From the NCBI RefSeq assembly GCF_900119365.1, contig NZ_FPJO01000030.1, positions 1-64,000 of the forward strand: a DNA stretch of 64,000 nt, in the 5' to 3' direction. The notes beneath the pieces were generated by a model. That model did no database searches and had not been told where the DNA came from. It was given only the letters and a program-made list of their open reading frames with translations. The position numbers were made by a program, and so were the translations under genes. Each line of letters begins with the position of its first letter. Within the stretch, counting starts at the first letter, position 1. Positions 8,220 through 16,559 of this stretch are shown piece after piece. This stretch comes from Streptomyces atratus. GTDB lineage: Bacteria; Actinomycetota; Actinomycetes; Streptomycetales; Streptomycetaceae.

Positions 8220-9719
8220 ATGAAGACCGTCAACCACTGGATCGGTGGCAAGACCGTCGAGGGCGCGTCGGGCAACTACGGCCCGGTCACCGACCCGGCC
8301 ACCGGCGCCGTCACCACCCAGGTCGCGCTCGCCTCCCTCGAAGAGGTCGACGCCGCGGTCGCCGCCGCCAAGGACGCCTACGCCACCTGGGGCACGTCCT
8401 CGCTGGCCGCCCGCACCGCGGTCCTGTTCCGCTACCGGGCGCTGCTCGACGCCCACCGCGACGAGATCGCCGCGCTGATCACCGCCGAGCACGGCAAGGT
8501 GCACTCGGACGCGCTGGGCGAGGTCGCCCGCGGTCTGGAGATCGTCGAGCTGGCCTGCGGCATCACCACCCAGCTCAAGGGCGAGCTGTCCACCCAGGTC
8601 TCCAGCCGGGTCGACGTCTCCTCGATCCGCCAGTCGCTCGGCGTCGTCGCGGGCATCACCCCGTTCAACTTCCCGGCCATGGTGCCGATGTGGATGTTCC
8701 CGCTCGCCATCGCCTGCGGCAACACCTTTGTGCTCAAGCCCAGCGAGAAGGACCCGTCGGCCGCCAACCTGCTGGCCGAGCTGGCCGCCGAGGCCGGTCT
8801 GCCGGACGGTGTGCTGAACGTCCTGCACGGTGACAAGGTCGCCGTCGACGGGCTGCTGAACCACCCGGACGTCGCCGCGGTCTCCTTCGTGGGCTCCACC
8901 CCGATCGCCCGCTACATCCACGCCACCGCCTCCGCCAACGGCAAGCGCGTCCAGGCGCTCGGCGGCGCGAAGAACCACATGCTGGTGCTGCCGGACGCGG
9001 ACCTCGACGCCGCGGCCGACGCCGCCGTCTCCGCCGCGTACGGCTCCGCCGGTGAGCGCTGCATGGCGATCTCCGCGGTCGTCGCGGTCGGCTCCATCGC
9101 CGACGAGCTCGTCGCGAAGATCAAGGAACGCGCCGAGAAGATCAAGATCGGCCCCGGCAACGACCCGGCCTCCGAGATGGGCCCGCTGATCACCGCCGCC
9201 CACCGCGACAAGGTCGCCTCCTACGTCACGGGTGCCGCGGCCCAGGGTGCCGACGTCGTCCTGGACGGCACCGGCTTCACCGTCGAGGGCTTCGAGGACG
9301 GCCACTGGATCGGCCTCTCCCTCCTCGACAACGTGTCCACCGACTCGGACGCGTACAAGGACGAGATCTTCGGCCCGGTCCTGTGCGTCCTGCGCACCGA
9401 GACGTACGAGGAGGGCGTCGCCCTCATGAACGCCTCGCCGTTCGGCAACGGCACCGCGATCTTCACCCGGGACGGCGGCGCCGCCCGCCGCTTCCAGCTG
9501 GAGATCGAGGCCGGCATGGTCGGCGTCAACGTGCCGATCCCGGTGCCGGTGGGCTACCACTCCTTCGGCGGCTGGAAGGACTCGCTCTTCGGCGACCACC
9601 ACATCTACGGCAACGACGGCGTGCACTTCTACACCCGCGGCAAGGTCGTCACCACCCGCTGGCCGGACCCGGCCGACGCCCCGGCGGGCGTGGACCTGGG
9701 CTTCCCCCGCAACCACTGA
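8220..9719 (+). CDS. iolA: CoA-acylating methylmalonate/malonate-semialdehyde dehydrogenase
   Basis: Last step of the pathway: malonate semialdehyde plus CoA and NAD+ give acetyl-CoA and CO2. The same enzyme (MmsA) also acts in valine breakdown. 499 residues with aldehyde-dehydrogenase landmarks: TPFNFPAMVPMWMFP, the Rossmann segment SFVGSTPIARYI, GGAKNHMLVLPDAD and the catalytic Cys in GSAGERCMAIS (about residue 281). A strong ribosome site (GAAGGAG) lies seven bases before the ATG, and only 12 bases separate it from iolD. A perfect hairpin follows, so this is the last gene of the operon. Confidence 0.95.
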   Translation: MKTVNHWIGGKTVEGASGNYGPVTDPATGAVTTQVALASLEEVDAAVAAAKDAYATWGTSSLAARTAVLFRYRALLDAHRDEIAALITAEHGKVHSDALGEVARGLEIVELACGITTQLKGELSTQVSSRVDVSSIRQSLGVVAGITPFNFPAMVPMWMFPLAIACGNTFVLKPSEKDPSAANLLAELAAEAGLPDGVLNVLHGDKVAVDGLLNHPDVAAVSFVGSTPIARYIHATASANGKRVQALGGAKNHMLVLPDADLDAAADAAVSAAYGSAGERCMAISAVVAVGSIADELVAKIKERAEKIKIGPGNDPASEMGPLITAAHRDKVASYVTGAAAQGADVVLDGTGFTVEGFEDGHWIGLSLLDNVSTDSDAYKDEIFGPVLCVLRTETYEEGVALMNASPFGNGTAIFTRDGGAARRFQLEIEAGMVGVNVPIPVPVGYHSFGGWKDSLFGDHHIYGNDGVHFYTRGKVVTTRWPDPADAPAGVDLGFPRNH

Positions 9720-9740
9720 TCAGCGGCCCGGCCCCGACGG

Positions 9741-9771
9741 CCCGTACGGATGCACCCCGCATCCGTACGGG
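9741..9771 (+). terminator. Terminator hairpin after iolA
   Basis: CCCGTACGGATGC (9741-9753) and its exact complement (9759-9771) form a 13-base-pair stem with a five-base loop, 21 bases after the iolA stop. There is no clear U-tract, as is usual in Streptomyces. It may also stop the convergent gene ending at 9787. Confidence 0.8.
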
Positions 9772-9786
9772 GCGTCGCCGTACGCC

Positions 9787-10209
9787 TCACAGCCGCCGCA
9801 GCCCCGCGTACTGGAGCGTGGCCATCGCCGCCACCGCCAGGCCCTGGAACACGATCCAGAAGTCGCCGACGCCCGTGGCGGTCAGCGCGTCCACCGCGAC
9901 CATCACCACACCCGCCACAGCCCACGCCGTGTTCAGGGCGATGATGACGGAGACCGCGCCGCGGCCGATGTTCTCCTGGCGGGAGACGGCCAGCACCCAC
10001 AGGGCGTACACCGTGAGGAACACTCCGACCGGGTACAGCACCGAGCGGGGCACGCCGAGGAACGAGTCCAGGACCGTGGCGAGCACGAGATAGCCGATGC
10101 CGTTCGCCCCGGTGAGGATCACGTCCGCGACCAGGGCGAACCGGAGCAGCCGGTCGGGACGGGCGGTGTCCGCCGACCGGACCGCACTCGCGTTCTGGGA
10201 CGACATCAT
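9787..10209 (-). CDS. Small integral membrane protein, unknown function
   Basis: 140 residues with four predicted membrane segments (around FALVADVILTGANGIGYLVLA, VLYPVGVFLTVYALWVL, AVSVIIALNTAWAVAGVVMV and FWIVFQGLAVAAMATLQY). This looks like the SPW/DUF-type small actinobacterial membrane proteins, but I do not recognise a named family. It starts with two ATGs in a row at 10209 and 10206, behind GGAAGGAAGG. It converges on the inositol operon and lies downstream of another membrane gene on the same strand, with a hairpin between them, so it is probably its own unit. Confidence 0.75.
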   Translation of the reverse strand: MMSSQNASAVRSADTARPDRLLRFALVADVILTGANGIGYLVLATVLDSFLGVPRSVLYPVGVFLTVYALWVLAVSRQENIGRGAVSVIIALNTAWAVAGVVMVAVDALTATGVGDFWIVFQGLAVAAMATLQYAGLRRL

Positions 10210-10283
10210 GAGGCCTTCCTTCCGTTGTCATGCGGCCGCACAGGGGAACGCATGTCTGTACGGGAACGGTAGGAACGCTCAGG

Positions 10284-10320
10284 TGCCCGCTCAATTACCT
10301 CAGGGGTAATCGAGCGGGCA
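10284..10320 (-). terminator. Terminator hairpin after the VC0807-like gene
   Basis: TGCCCGCTC-A-ATTACC (10284-10299) pairs with GGTAAT-C-GAGCGGGCA (10305-10320), 15 pairs broken by one mismatch, with a five-base loop. It sits 11 bases past the stop of the minus-strand gene ending at 10332. Confidence 0.7.
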
Positions 10321-10331
10321 GCTCGGGCCGG

Positions 10332-11054
10332 TCAGCGCGCGCTCCGCGCCGCCTTCTCCGCCTCCTCGGCGATCATCCGCTGCATCGGGACCGCGCCCAC
10401 CCGCCCCGAGACCATGAACGCGAACACCATCGTCGCCACCATGATCACCGTGCCGAGCCACACCATCGTCTCCACCGGAACCGTGTACGCGCCCACGGCC
10501 CGCACCACGCACTCGCCCAGCAGCGCCGCACCCCACACCGCCGAGAACCGGATCTCCGCCCGCCGGAACGCCGCCGAGTGGGCCGAGAGCCGCTGCCAGG
10601 CGGTGTCCTTGGCCGCGTCGCCCTTGACCAGCATGGGCCGCACCCCGTCACTCATCATCGGCTGCCCCTTCAGCGCGGACACCAGAATGACGAGCCCGAT
10701 GACGCTGCTCACCCCGCTGTCCTTGGCGAGCATCAGCCGCGGGTCCCCGACCAGCAGGCTCGTCAGCAGGCTGACCGCATTGACCGTCACCATCAGCGCC
10801 GCCAGCCCGTTGAGCCGCCGCTCGCGCACCACGCCCCACACGGTGCGCACGGCCGGCAGCACACTGCTCCAGGCCAGCGCGGCGAAGGTGCTCAGGCCCG
10901 CCGCCTTCAGCGCGTAGTACGAGACGAGCGGCACCCCCACATCCACCAGCAGCGGCATCATGCTGTCCAGCAGGGCCTTGCGCGGCGCGCGCGGAGCGGT
11001 GGCGGCCGGAGTGTCTGCTACAGGGGCGGTGACTGTGGCGGCCGGGCTGGTCAT
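10332..11054 (-). CDS. VC0807-family membrane protein
   Basis: 240 residues, with about five or six membrane segments after a Thr/Ala-rich N terminus. The pattern (LLDSMMPLLVDVGVPLVSYYALKAAG..., then RERRLNGLAALMVTVNAVSLL, then SALKGQPMMSDG) fits the VC0807 family, found in many bacteria with no known biochemical role. I place the start at ATG 11054 because GGAGGAA lies six bases upstream. The frame stays open to 11192 but that stretch is Arg-rich and lacks a ribosome site. No functional hint comes from the neighbours. Confidence 0.75.
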   Translation of the reverse strand: MTSPAATVTAPVADTPAATAPRAPRKALLDSMMPLLVDVGVPLVSYYALKAAGLSTFAALAWSSVLPAVRTVWGVVRERRLNGLAALMVTVNAVSLLTSLLVGDPRLMLAKDSGVSSVIGLVILVSALKGQPMMSDGVRPMLVKGDAAKDTAWQRLSAHSAAFRRAEIRFSAVWGAALLGECVVRAVGAYTVPVETMVWLGTVIMVATMVFAFMVSGRVGAVPMQRMIAEEAEKAARSAR

Positions 11055-11280
11055 GAAGGGTTCCTCCCGTATCGGCGGGAGCCTTCGCGGCCCCGCTCTC
11101 GATACGTACAGACTGGCCGCCGGGGCCCGGTGCCCGGCAGAGCCGCGTGTACCGGGCTCCGTATGACGAATGTCAGCCCCCGCCGGTGACACACCCGCTC
11201 ACCACCCGGCGGAGTCCCGGACTCCGGTGCGCCGGCAAACCGTTCGCCGCGCCCGGCGGACCGGTGTTCTGATGGGGACC

Positions 11281-11883
11281 ATGACCGCTCCGACCAGGCC
11301 GCAGTACGAGATCCGCGCCCAGCACACGGACACCACCGTCACCGTGTACCAGGCGTACGCCCCCTCCATCGGCCTTCCCGCCGCCCGTGACGGGCGTTTC
11401 CCCGAGGTCTGGAAGCGCGACCGCATGACATGGATCAAGCCGAGCTTCCTGTGGATGATGTACCGCTGCGGCTGGGCCGTGAAGGAGGGTCAGGAGACCG
11501 TCCTGGCCGTCGAGATCGTCCGCGAGGGCTTCGACTGGGCCCTGGAGAACGCCGAACTCTCGCACTACGTCAGGGGAGTCCACCCGGACCGCGCCACCTG
11601 GCAGCACAACCTGCGCCGCGCCCCGGCCCGCGTCCAGTGGGACCCCGAGCGCGACCTCCGCCTGGACCGGCTGCCGTACCGCTCCCTCCAGCTCGGGCTC
11701 TCCGGCGAGGCGTCCCGGCGGTACGCGGACGAGTGGACGGTGTCGGTCCGCGATGTCACCCCGCTCGCCCGGCAGATCCATCAACTGGTGCGTGACGGAA
11801 GGCTCGACGAGGCGGCGGCGCTCCTGCCCCACGAGTCGCCGTACCCGCTGGGCGGCGCCCCGCTCCCGGCAGCGGCCGCCTGA
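11281..11883 (+). CDS. DUF4291 domain protein
   Basis: 200 residues matching DUF4291 over the whole length. The landmarks are YEIRAQHTDTTVTVYQAYAPSIG at the N terminus, RMTWIKPSFLWMMYRCGWA, and VQWDPERDLRL in the middle. The family is widespread in bacteria and fungi and its function is unknown; the Trp/Arg-rich conserved segments suggest an enzyme or nucleic-acid-related protein. An ATG nine bases earlier (11272) is possible, but 11281 gives the usual family length. It is transcribed away from the VC0807-like gene. Confidence 0.8.
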   Translation: MTAPTRPQYEIRAQHTDTTVTVYQAYAPSIGLPAARDGRFPEVWKRDRMTWIKPSFLWMMYRCGWAVKEGQETVLAVEIVREGFDWALENAELSHYVRGVHPDRATWQHNLRRAPARVQWDPERDLRLDRLPYRSLQLGLSGEASRRYADEWTVSVRDVTPLARQIHQLVRDGRLDEAAALLPHESPYPLGGAPLPAAAA

Positions 11884-12000
11884 CCCGCTGCCGGGCCGAA
11901 CGGCTGGGGGAGAGAGACCGCGGGAACGTGACACGTGCCTGCGACTCGGGCCAGCGGGCAAATGCCGCATCAGGTTCATATCCATCGATACGCTCCCGGG

Positions 12001-12723
12001 ATGATCCACCATGTCATCCCCCTGGCGGCATCCGGCCTGAAGATCGACTGGGCCAGGATGCCGACGTACAACACGATCATGTCGGTGGCCGCCGGCGCGG
12101 GGCTGCTGCTCGTGGTGGCGCTGGGGCGCCAGCTCCTCGCGCCCGGACGCACCATCAACCCCGAAGGCTGGGTCCTCGCGTTCGGGGCCCTCGGCTTCAC
12201 CCTGGTCACCACGGGCCTCCACATGACCCTGACCTGGCCGCTCGCCGGCCAGGGCTTCCCGTTCGACAACATCATCTTCGGTGAACCGGCGCTCGCCTTC
12301 GGCGTCTTCCTCCTCGCCGCGTCCGTCTACCTCTGGAGGCGCGGGGCGGAACTCAACAGCGCGGACCGCATCGTGCGGTCGGCCCGTGTCGCCATGCCCA
12401 TCTCGGTCTTCGTGTTCGGGATCGGACTCGCCTGCCTCGGAATCGCCGCCGCGGGCTGGAAGTACACCCTCTTCGCCGCACCGCCCGAGGAACCCATCTC
12501 CGGGGAGTTCGCGCGGTGGCCGATCCTGGAGGCGAGCTTCATGTCCGGGCTGTACGTCCTGGTGGGCATCGGCGCGCTGCTGTTCCCGTTCGTGCTGCGC
12601 CGGCCGTCGAGCTGGATGGCTCCGGTGACCGGGGTCGTCTGGGGACTGGCCGGTCTGGCGTTCCTGCTCTTCGGCGGGCTCAACTACTTCACCCACATCG
12701 GCCTCATCGTCAACACCATGTGA
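12001..12723 (+). CDS. DUF981-like membrane protein
   Basis: 240 residues with six to seven membrane segments and the N-terminal block MPTYNTIM, which I associate with DUF981, a family of unknown function. Conserved features include GFTLVTTGLHMTLTWPL, an FGEPALAFG turn and a C-terminal FGGLNYFTHIG. ATG at 12001 has only a weak ribosome site, and an internal ATG at 12058 (MPTYNT) is an alternative start. It follows the DUF4291 gene by 117 bases. No hairpin is obvious between this gene and the hydrolase-ABC gene. Confidence 0.65.
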   Translation: MIHHVIPLAASGLKIDWARMPTYNTIMSVAAGAGLLLVVALGRQLLAPGRTINPEGWVLAFGALGFTLVTTGLHMTLTWPLAGQGFPFDNIIFGEPALAFGVFLLAASVYLWRRGAELNSADRIVRSARVAMPISVFVFGIGLACLGIAAAGWKYTLFAAPPEEPISGEFARWPILEASFMSGLYVLVGIGALLFPFVLRRPSSWMAPVTGVVWGLAGLAFLLFGGLNYFTHIGLIVNTM

Positions 12724-12877
12724 GCCACCCGGCGCCCCGGGTGCCCCGCATCCGACGGCCCTTCGCGCGCGAACCGCCCGGCATACCGCGTACGGAGTAC
12801 GGCGGGGGAGCGTCGTACGCCGCAAGGAGGCCGGAGAGTTCGCCCCGGGGGCTGCCCACGCGCGGCGGTGCTCCGCT

Positions 12878-12883
12878 TAGGGT
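12878..12883 (+). promoter_or_regulatory. -10 box suggesting a leaderless transcript
   Basis: TAGGGT matches the Streptomyces TAGRRT -10 consensus and ends eight bases before the ATG of the hydrolase-ABC gene, which has no ribosome site. Transcription would then begin at or within two bases of the start codon. The -35 region is not convincing. Confidence 0.45.
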
Positions 12884-12891
12884 CGACAACC

Positions 12892-15552
12892 ATGGAGACC
12901 CCTCTTGTGCGTACGCCCCGGTGGCGGCGCCTGCTGCCCCGCCGACGCGGCCGGTGGGCCGCCGGCCTGGCGGCGCTCGCCGTGCTGGCCGGTGCGGGCA
13001 CCTGGAACGCCGTGGCCGACGACGGCGGGCCCGCCGTGCACCGCCAGGACCGGATGATGAAGGCCGACGGGGTGTCCATCGACACCTCGTACTTCACCGC
13101 CGGTGACACCGGGCGCCGGCCCGCCGTGCTGATCGGGCACGGTTTCGGCGGCAGCAAGGACGATGTGCGGGCGCAGGCCGAGCAGTTGGCCCGTGCCGGC
13201 TACGCCGTGCTGACCTGGTCCGCCCGGGGGTTCGGGAAGTCGGGCGGCGACATCGGGCTCAACGACCCCGACCGCGAGGTCAAGGACGTGTCCCGGCTGA
13301 TCGACTGGCTCGCGGACCGGCCCGAGGTGCGACTCGACGCCGAGGGCGACCCCCGCGTCGGGATCACCGGGGCCTCCTACGGCGGGGCCGTCTCGCTCCT
13401 CGCCGCCGGGTACGACAAGCGCGTCGACGCCGTCGCACCGCAGATCACGTACTGGAACCTCGCCGACGCCCTGTTCCCCGACGCGGTGTTCAAGAAGCTC
13501 TGGGCCGGAATCTTCGTCACCACCGGCGGCGGCTGCCAGAAGTTCGAGAAGCGGCTCTGCGAGATGTACGAACGGGTCGCCGTCAGCGGAGAGCCGGACG
13601 CCGCCGCGCGTGCGCTGCTGACCGAACGGTCACCGAGCGCCGTCGCCGACCGCATCGAGGTGCCCGCGCTCATCGTGCAGGGGCAGTCCGACTCCCTCTT
13701 CCCGCTCGGCCAGGCCGACGCCATGGCCAAGGCCATCAGCGGCAACGGCGCACCGGTCGCCGTCGACTGGATCGCCGGCGGGCACGACGGCGGCAACCCG
13801 GAGACCGACCGGGTCCAACGGCGGATCGGCGACTGGTTCGACCGCCATCTCAAGGACGACAAGGGCGCCGACACCGGGCCCGGCTTCCGCGTCACCCGCA
13901 CCGGAGGCATCGACTCCACCGACGGAGCCACCCTGGTACGCGGGGCGAGCAGCGACACCTACCCCGGGCTGGACAACGGCACGCAGGACATCGAACTGGG
14001 CCGTCGCACCCAGACGTTCCGCAACCCCGCCGGGGCGGGCCCGCCCGCCATCTCCGCCGTTCCCGGAGTCGGCGGCGGCCTCGCCCAGCTCTCGTCCCTC
14101 GGCGTCGGGCTCTCGGTCGACTTCCCCGGACAGTACGCCCGCTTCGACTCGGCCCCGCTGGACGAGCCGCTGAACATCACCGGCTCACCGGCCGTCCGGG
14201 TCGCCGTCGGGGCGAAGCGGGGCGACGCGGTGCTGTTCGGCAAGGTGTACGACGTGTCCCCGGACGGCAAGCAGCAGCTGCTGCCCTCCCAGCTGGTCGC
14301 CCCCTTCCGCATCACCCCGGACCAGCAGGGCAAGCCGGTCCGGCTGACCCTCCCCGCCATCGATCACCGGTTCGACGCGGGGCACCGGCTCCGCCTCGTC
14401 CTCTCCGCCACCGACCTCGGCTACGCCTCACCGGCCGAGCCGACGACGTACACCGTGACCCCCGCCGGACCGCTGACCGTCCCCACCGCCGCCGCCCTGA
14501 GGACCGCGCCCGCCACCATGCCCTGGTGGACCTGGGGGCTCCCGGCCGCCGCCGTGGTGATCGCCGCCCTGCTGCTGCTCACCGCCCGCCGCCGCACCGC
14601 CACGCCCGCACCCGACCCGGCGCTCGCCGACGTACCCCTTCAGATCACCGGCCTGGCCAAGAAGTACGGCAAGTCCACCGACCGGTATGCCGTGAAGGAA
14701 CTCTCCTTCCGGGTCGAGAAGGGGCAGGTGCTCGGCCTCCTCGGGCCCAACGGCGCGGGCAAGACCACGACCCTGCGGATGCTGATGGGGCTCATCACCC
14801 CCGACGACGGCGAGATCCGCGTCTTCGGGCAGGCCATCCGGCCGGGCGCGACCGTACTGTCGCGGGTCGGCTCGTTCGTCGAGGGTGCCGGATTCCTGCC
14901 GCACCTGTCCGGGCGCGCCAACCTGGAGCTGTACTGGCAGGCCACCGGGCGCCCCGCCGAGGACGCGTACCTGGAGGAGGCCCTGGAGATCGCCGGGCTC
15001 GGCGACGCCCTGGCCCGCGCCGTCCGTACGTACTCGCAGGGCATGCGGCAGCGGCTCGCCATCGCCCAGGCCATGCTCGGCCTGCCGGACCTGCTCATCC
15101 TCGACGAACCGACCAACGGCCTCGACCCGCCCCAGATCCGCGAGATGCGTGACGTGATGATCCGATACGCGGCCGGGGGCCGGACCGTCATCGTCTCCAG
15201 CCATCTGCTCTCCGAGGTCGAGCAGTCCTGCACCCACCTGGTGGTCATGGACCGCGGCCGGCTCGTCCAGGCGGGCCCGGTCGCCGAGATCACCGGCTCC
15301 GGCGACATGCTGCTCGTCACCACCGCGCAGGAGGTCGCCGAACCGCTCGTGGAGAAGATCGCCGCACTGGCGGGGATCGGCTCGGCGGCCCGCACCGACG
15401 ACGGCCTCGGCCTGCTGGTCCGGCTCGACGGCGCCACCCCGGCCGGTCTGATCTCCGAACTCGTCAGGCTGGACGTGCCGTTGACCGGTGTCGGACCGCA
15501 CCGCCGCCTGGAGGACGCGTTCCTCACCCTGATCTCCGGAGGCTCCGCATGA
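12892..15552 (+). CDS. One-chain exported alpha/beta hydrolase plus cytosolic ABC ATPase
   Basis: 886 residues with an unusual order. Residues ~20-38 form a signal anchor. Residues ~55-330 form a CocE/X-prolyl-peptidase-like alpha/beta hydrolase, with Ser162 in GASYGG, an Asp in QGQSDSLFP and a His in AGGHDGG. A PepX_C-like jelly-roll follows (~360-535), then a membrane segment at ~548-565. Residues ~580-886 are a complete ABC ATPase: GPNGAGKTT at ~618, YSQGMRQR signature, ILDEPTNGLDP Walker B and SSH switch. The hydrolase would face outside and the ATPase the cytoplasm. The stop overlaps the permease ATG. Substrate unknown; peptide or ester cleavage coupled to export or self-protection is a guess. 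Confidence 0.88.
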   Translation: METPLVRTPRWRRLLPRRRGRWAAGLAALAVLAGAGTWNAVADDGGPAVHRQDRMMKADGVSIDTSYFTAGDTGRRPAVLIGHGFGGSKDDVRAQAEQLARAGYAVLTWSARGFGKSGGDIGLNDPDREVKDVSRLIDWLADRPEVRLDAEGDPRVGITGASYGGAVSLLAAGYDKRVDAVAPQITYWNLADALFPDAVFKKLWAGIFVTTGGGCQKFEKRLCEMYERVAVSGEPDAAARALLTERSPSAVADRIEVPALIVQGQSDSLFPLGQADAMAKAISGNGAPVAVDWIAGGHDGGNPETDRVQRRIGDWFDRHLKDDKGADTGPGFRVTRTGGIDSTDGATLVRGASSDTYPGLDNGTQDIELGRRTQTFRNPAGAGPPAISAVPGVGGGLAQLSSLGVGLSVDFPGQYARFDSAPLDEPLNITGSPAVRVAVGAKRGDAVLFGKVYDVSPDGKQQLLPSQLVAPFRITPDQQGKPVRLTLPAIDHRFDAGHRLRLVLSATDLGYASPAEPTTYTVTPAGPLTVPTAAALRTAPATMPWWTWGLPAAAVVIAALLLLTARRRTATPAPDPALADVPLQITGLAKKYGKSTDRYAVKELSFRVEKGQVLGLLGPNGAGKTTTLRMLMGLITPDDGEIRVFGQAIRPGATVLSRVGSFVEGAGFLPHLSGRANLELYWQATGRPAEDAYLEEALEIAGLGDALARAVRTYSQGMRQRLAIAQAMLGLPDLLILDEPTNGLDPPQIREMRDVMIRYAAGGRTVIVSSHLLSEVEQSCTHLVVMDRGRLVQAGPVAEITGSGDMLLVTTAQEVAEPLVEKIAALAGIGSAARTDDGLGLLVRLDGATPAGLISELVRLDVPLTGVGPHRRLEDAFLTLISGGSA

Positions 15553-16427
15553 GTGCCGCAGTCGATCTCGCCGGGAGCGCCGAAGCCCCCGGCTACCGGG
15601 CCCGGCGCACCCTGCCGCTGCGCGTCGAGGCGGTGCGCCAGCTGCGCCGGCGCCGCACCCTGCTCATGGGCGGGGTGCTGGCGGTGCTGCCGTTCGTCCT
15701 GATCATCGCGTTCGCGATCGGCGGCACCCCGGACTCGCGGGGCGGCGGCAGCGACCGGATCACCCTGATGGACACCGCGACCGCGTCCGCCGCGAACTTC
15801 GCCGCGACCTGCCTCTTCGTCTCCGCCGGGTTCCTGCTGGTGGTCCCGGTCGCGCTGTTCTGCGGGGACACCGTCGCCTCAGAGGCGAGCTGGTCCTCGC
15901 TGCGCTATCTGCTGGCGGCGCCGGTGCCACGGGCCAGGCTGCTGTGGAGCAAGCTCGTCGTGGCGCTCGGCTTCAGCCTGGCCGCGATGGTGCTGCTGCC
16001 GCTCGTCGCACTGGCCGCGGGAGCCGTCGCGTACGGCTGGGGGCCACTCGAACTGCCCACCGGGGGAGCGCTCGCCGCGTCGGCGGCCGTCCCGCGGCTC
16101 GCACTCGTCGTCGCGTTCGTCTTCGTGTCCCAACTGGTCACCGCCGGGCTGGCGTTCTGGCTGTCCACGAAGACCGACGCCCCGCTGGGCGCGGTCGGCG
16201 GTGCGGTCGGGCTGACCATCGTCGGCAACGTCCTGGACGCCGTCACCGCGCTCGGCTCCTGGCGCGAATTCCTGCCCGCGCACTGGCAGTTCGCCTGGGC
16301 GGACGCGCTCCAGCCCGGCATCGAATGGGGCGGCATGGTCAAGGGCGCGGCGATCTCGGTGACGTATGCCCTGATCCTTTTCGCCTTCGCCTTCCGCGGG
16401 TTCAGTCGTAAGGACATCGTGTCCTGA
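15549..16427 (+). CDS. ABC-2 type permease partner of the hydrolase-ABC fusion
   Basis: 292 residues with six membrane segments and a short cytosolic N terminus that contains RVEAVRQLRRRRTLLMGG, the usual start of ABC-2 permeases. The ATG overlaps the stop of the fused hydrolase-ATPase (ATGA), so the two are made together and presumably form one transporter. The extracytoplasmic loop after the first helix (GTPDSRGGGSDRITLMD) is short. Only one permease is present, so a homodimer or a second permease elsewhere is expected. Confidence 0.88.
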   Translation: MSAAVDLAGSAEAPGYRARRTLPLRVEAVRQLRRRRTLLMGGVLAVLPFVLIIAFAIGGTPDSRGGGSDRITLMDTATASAANFAATCLFVSAGFLLVVPVALFCGDTVASEASWSSLRYLLAAPVPRARLLWSKLVVALGFSLAAMVLLPLVALAAGAVAYGWGPLELPTGGALAASAAVPRLALVVAFVFVSQLVTAGLAFWLSTKTDAPLGAVGGAVGLTIVGNVLDAVTALGSWREFLPAHWQFAWADALQPGIEWGGMVKGAAISVTYALILFAFAFRGFSRKDIVS

Positions 16428-16456
16428 GCTTGACGCTCCGCCGCTTTCCCGCCCTC

Positions 16457-16485
16457 CGTTGCCGCATCGAGATGCTTCCGCAACG
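16457..16485 (+). terminator. Hairpin after the ABC permease gene
   Basis: CGTTGC (16457-16462) pairs with GCAACG (16480-16485), and GCATC (16464-16468) pairs with GATGC (16471-16475), with small bulges. The hairpin starts 30 bases after the permease stop and precedes the lipoprotein gene, so it may separate the two units. Confidence 0.45.
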
Positions 16486-16559
16486 TCTTCGTCTGCTCCC
16501 CGGCGCCGCCTCGCACGTCACATTCGCAAGTGCTGGCACGACGACGTTGGGGGCAGGCG

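Noticed and set aside
6306..9716. A 1136-codon open frame on the minus strand opposite the inositol genes
   Set aside because: It is the complement of iolD and iolA. High GC at third positions of the real genes leaves few stops in the opposite frame, and the translation is low-complexity with no domain.
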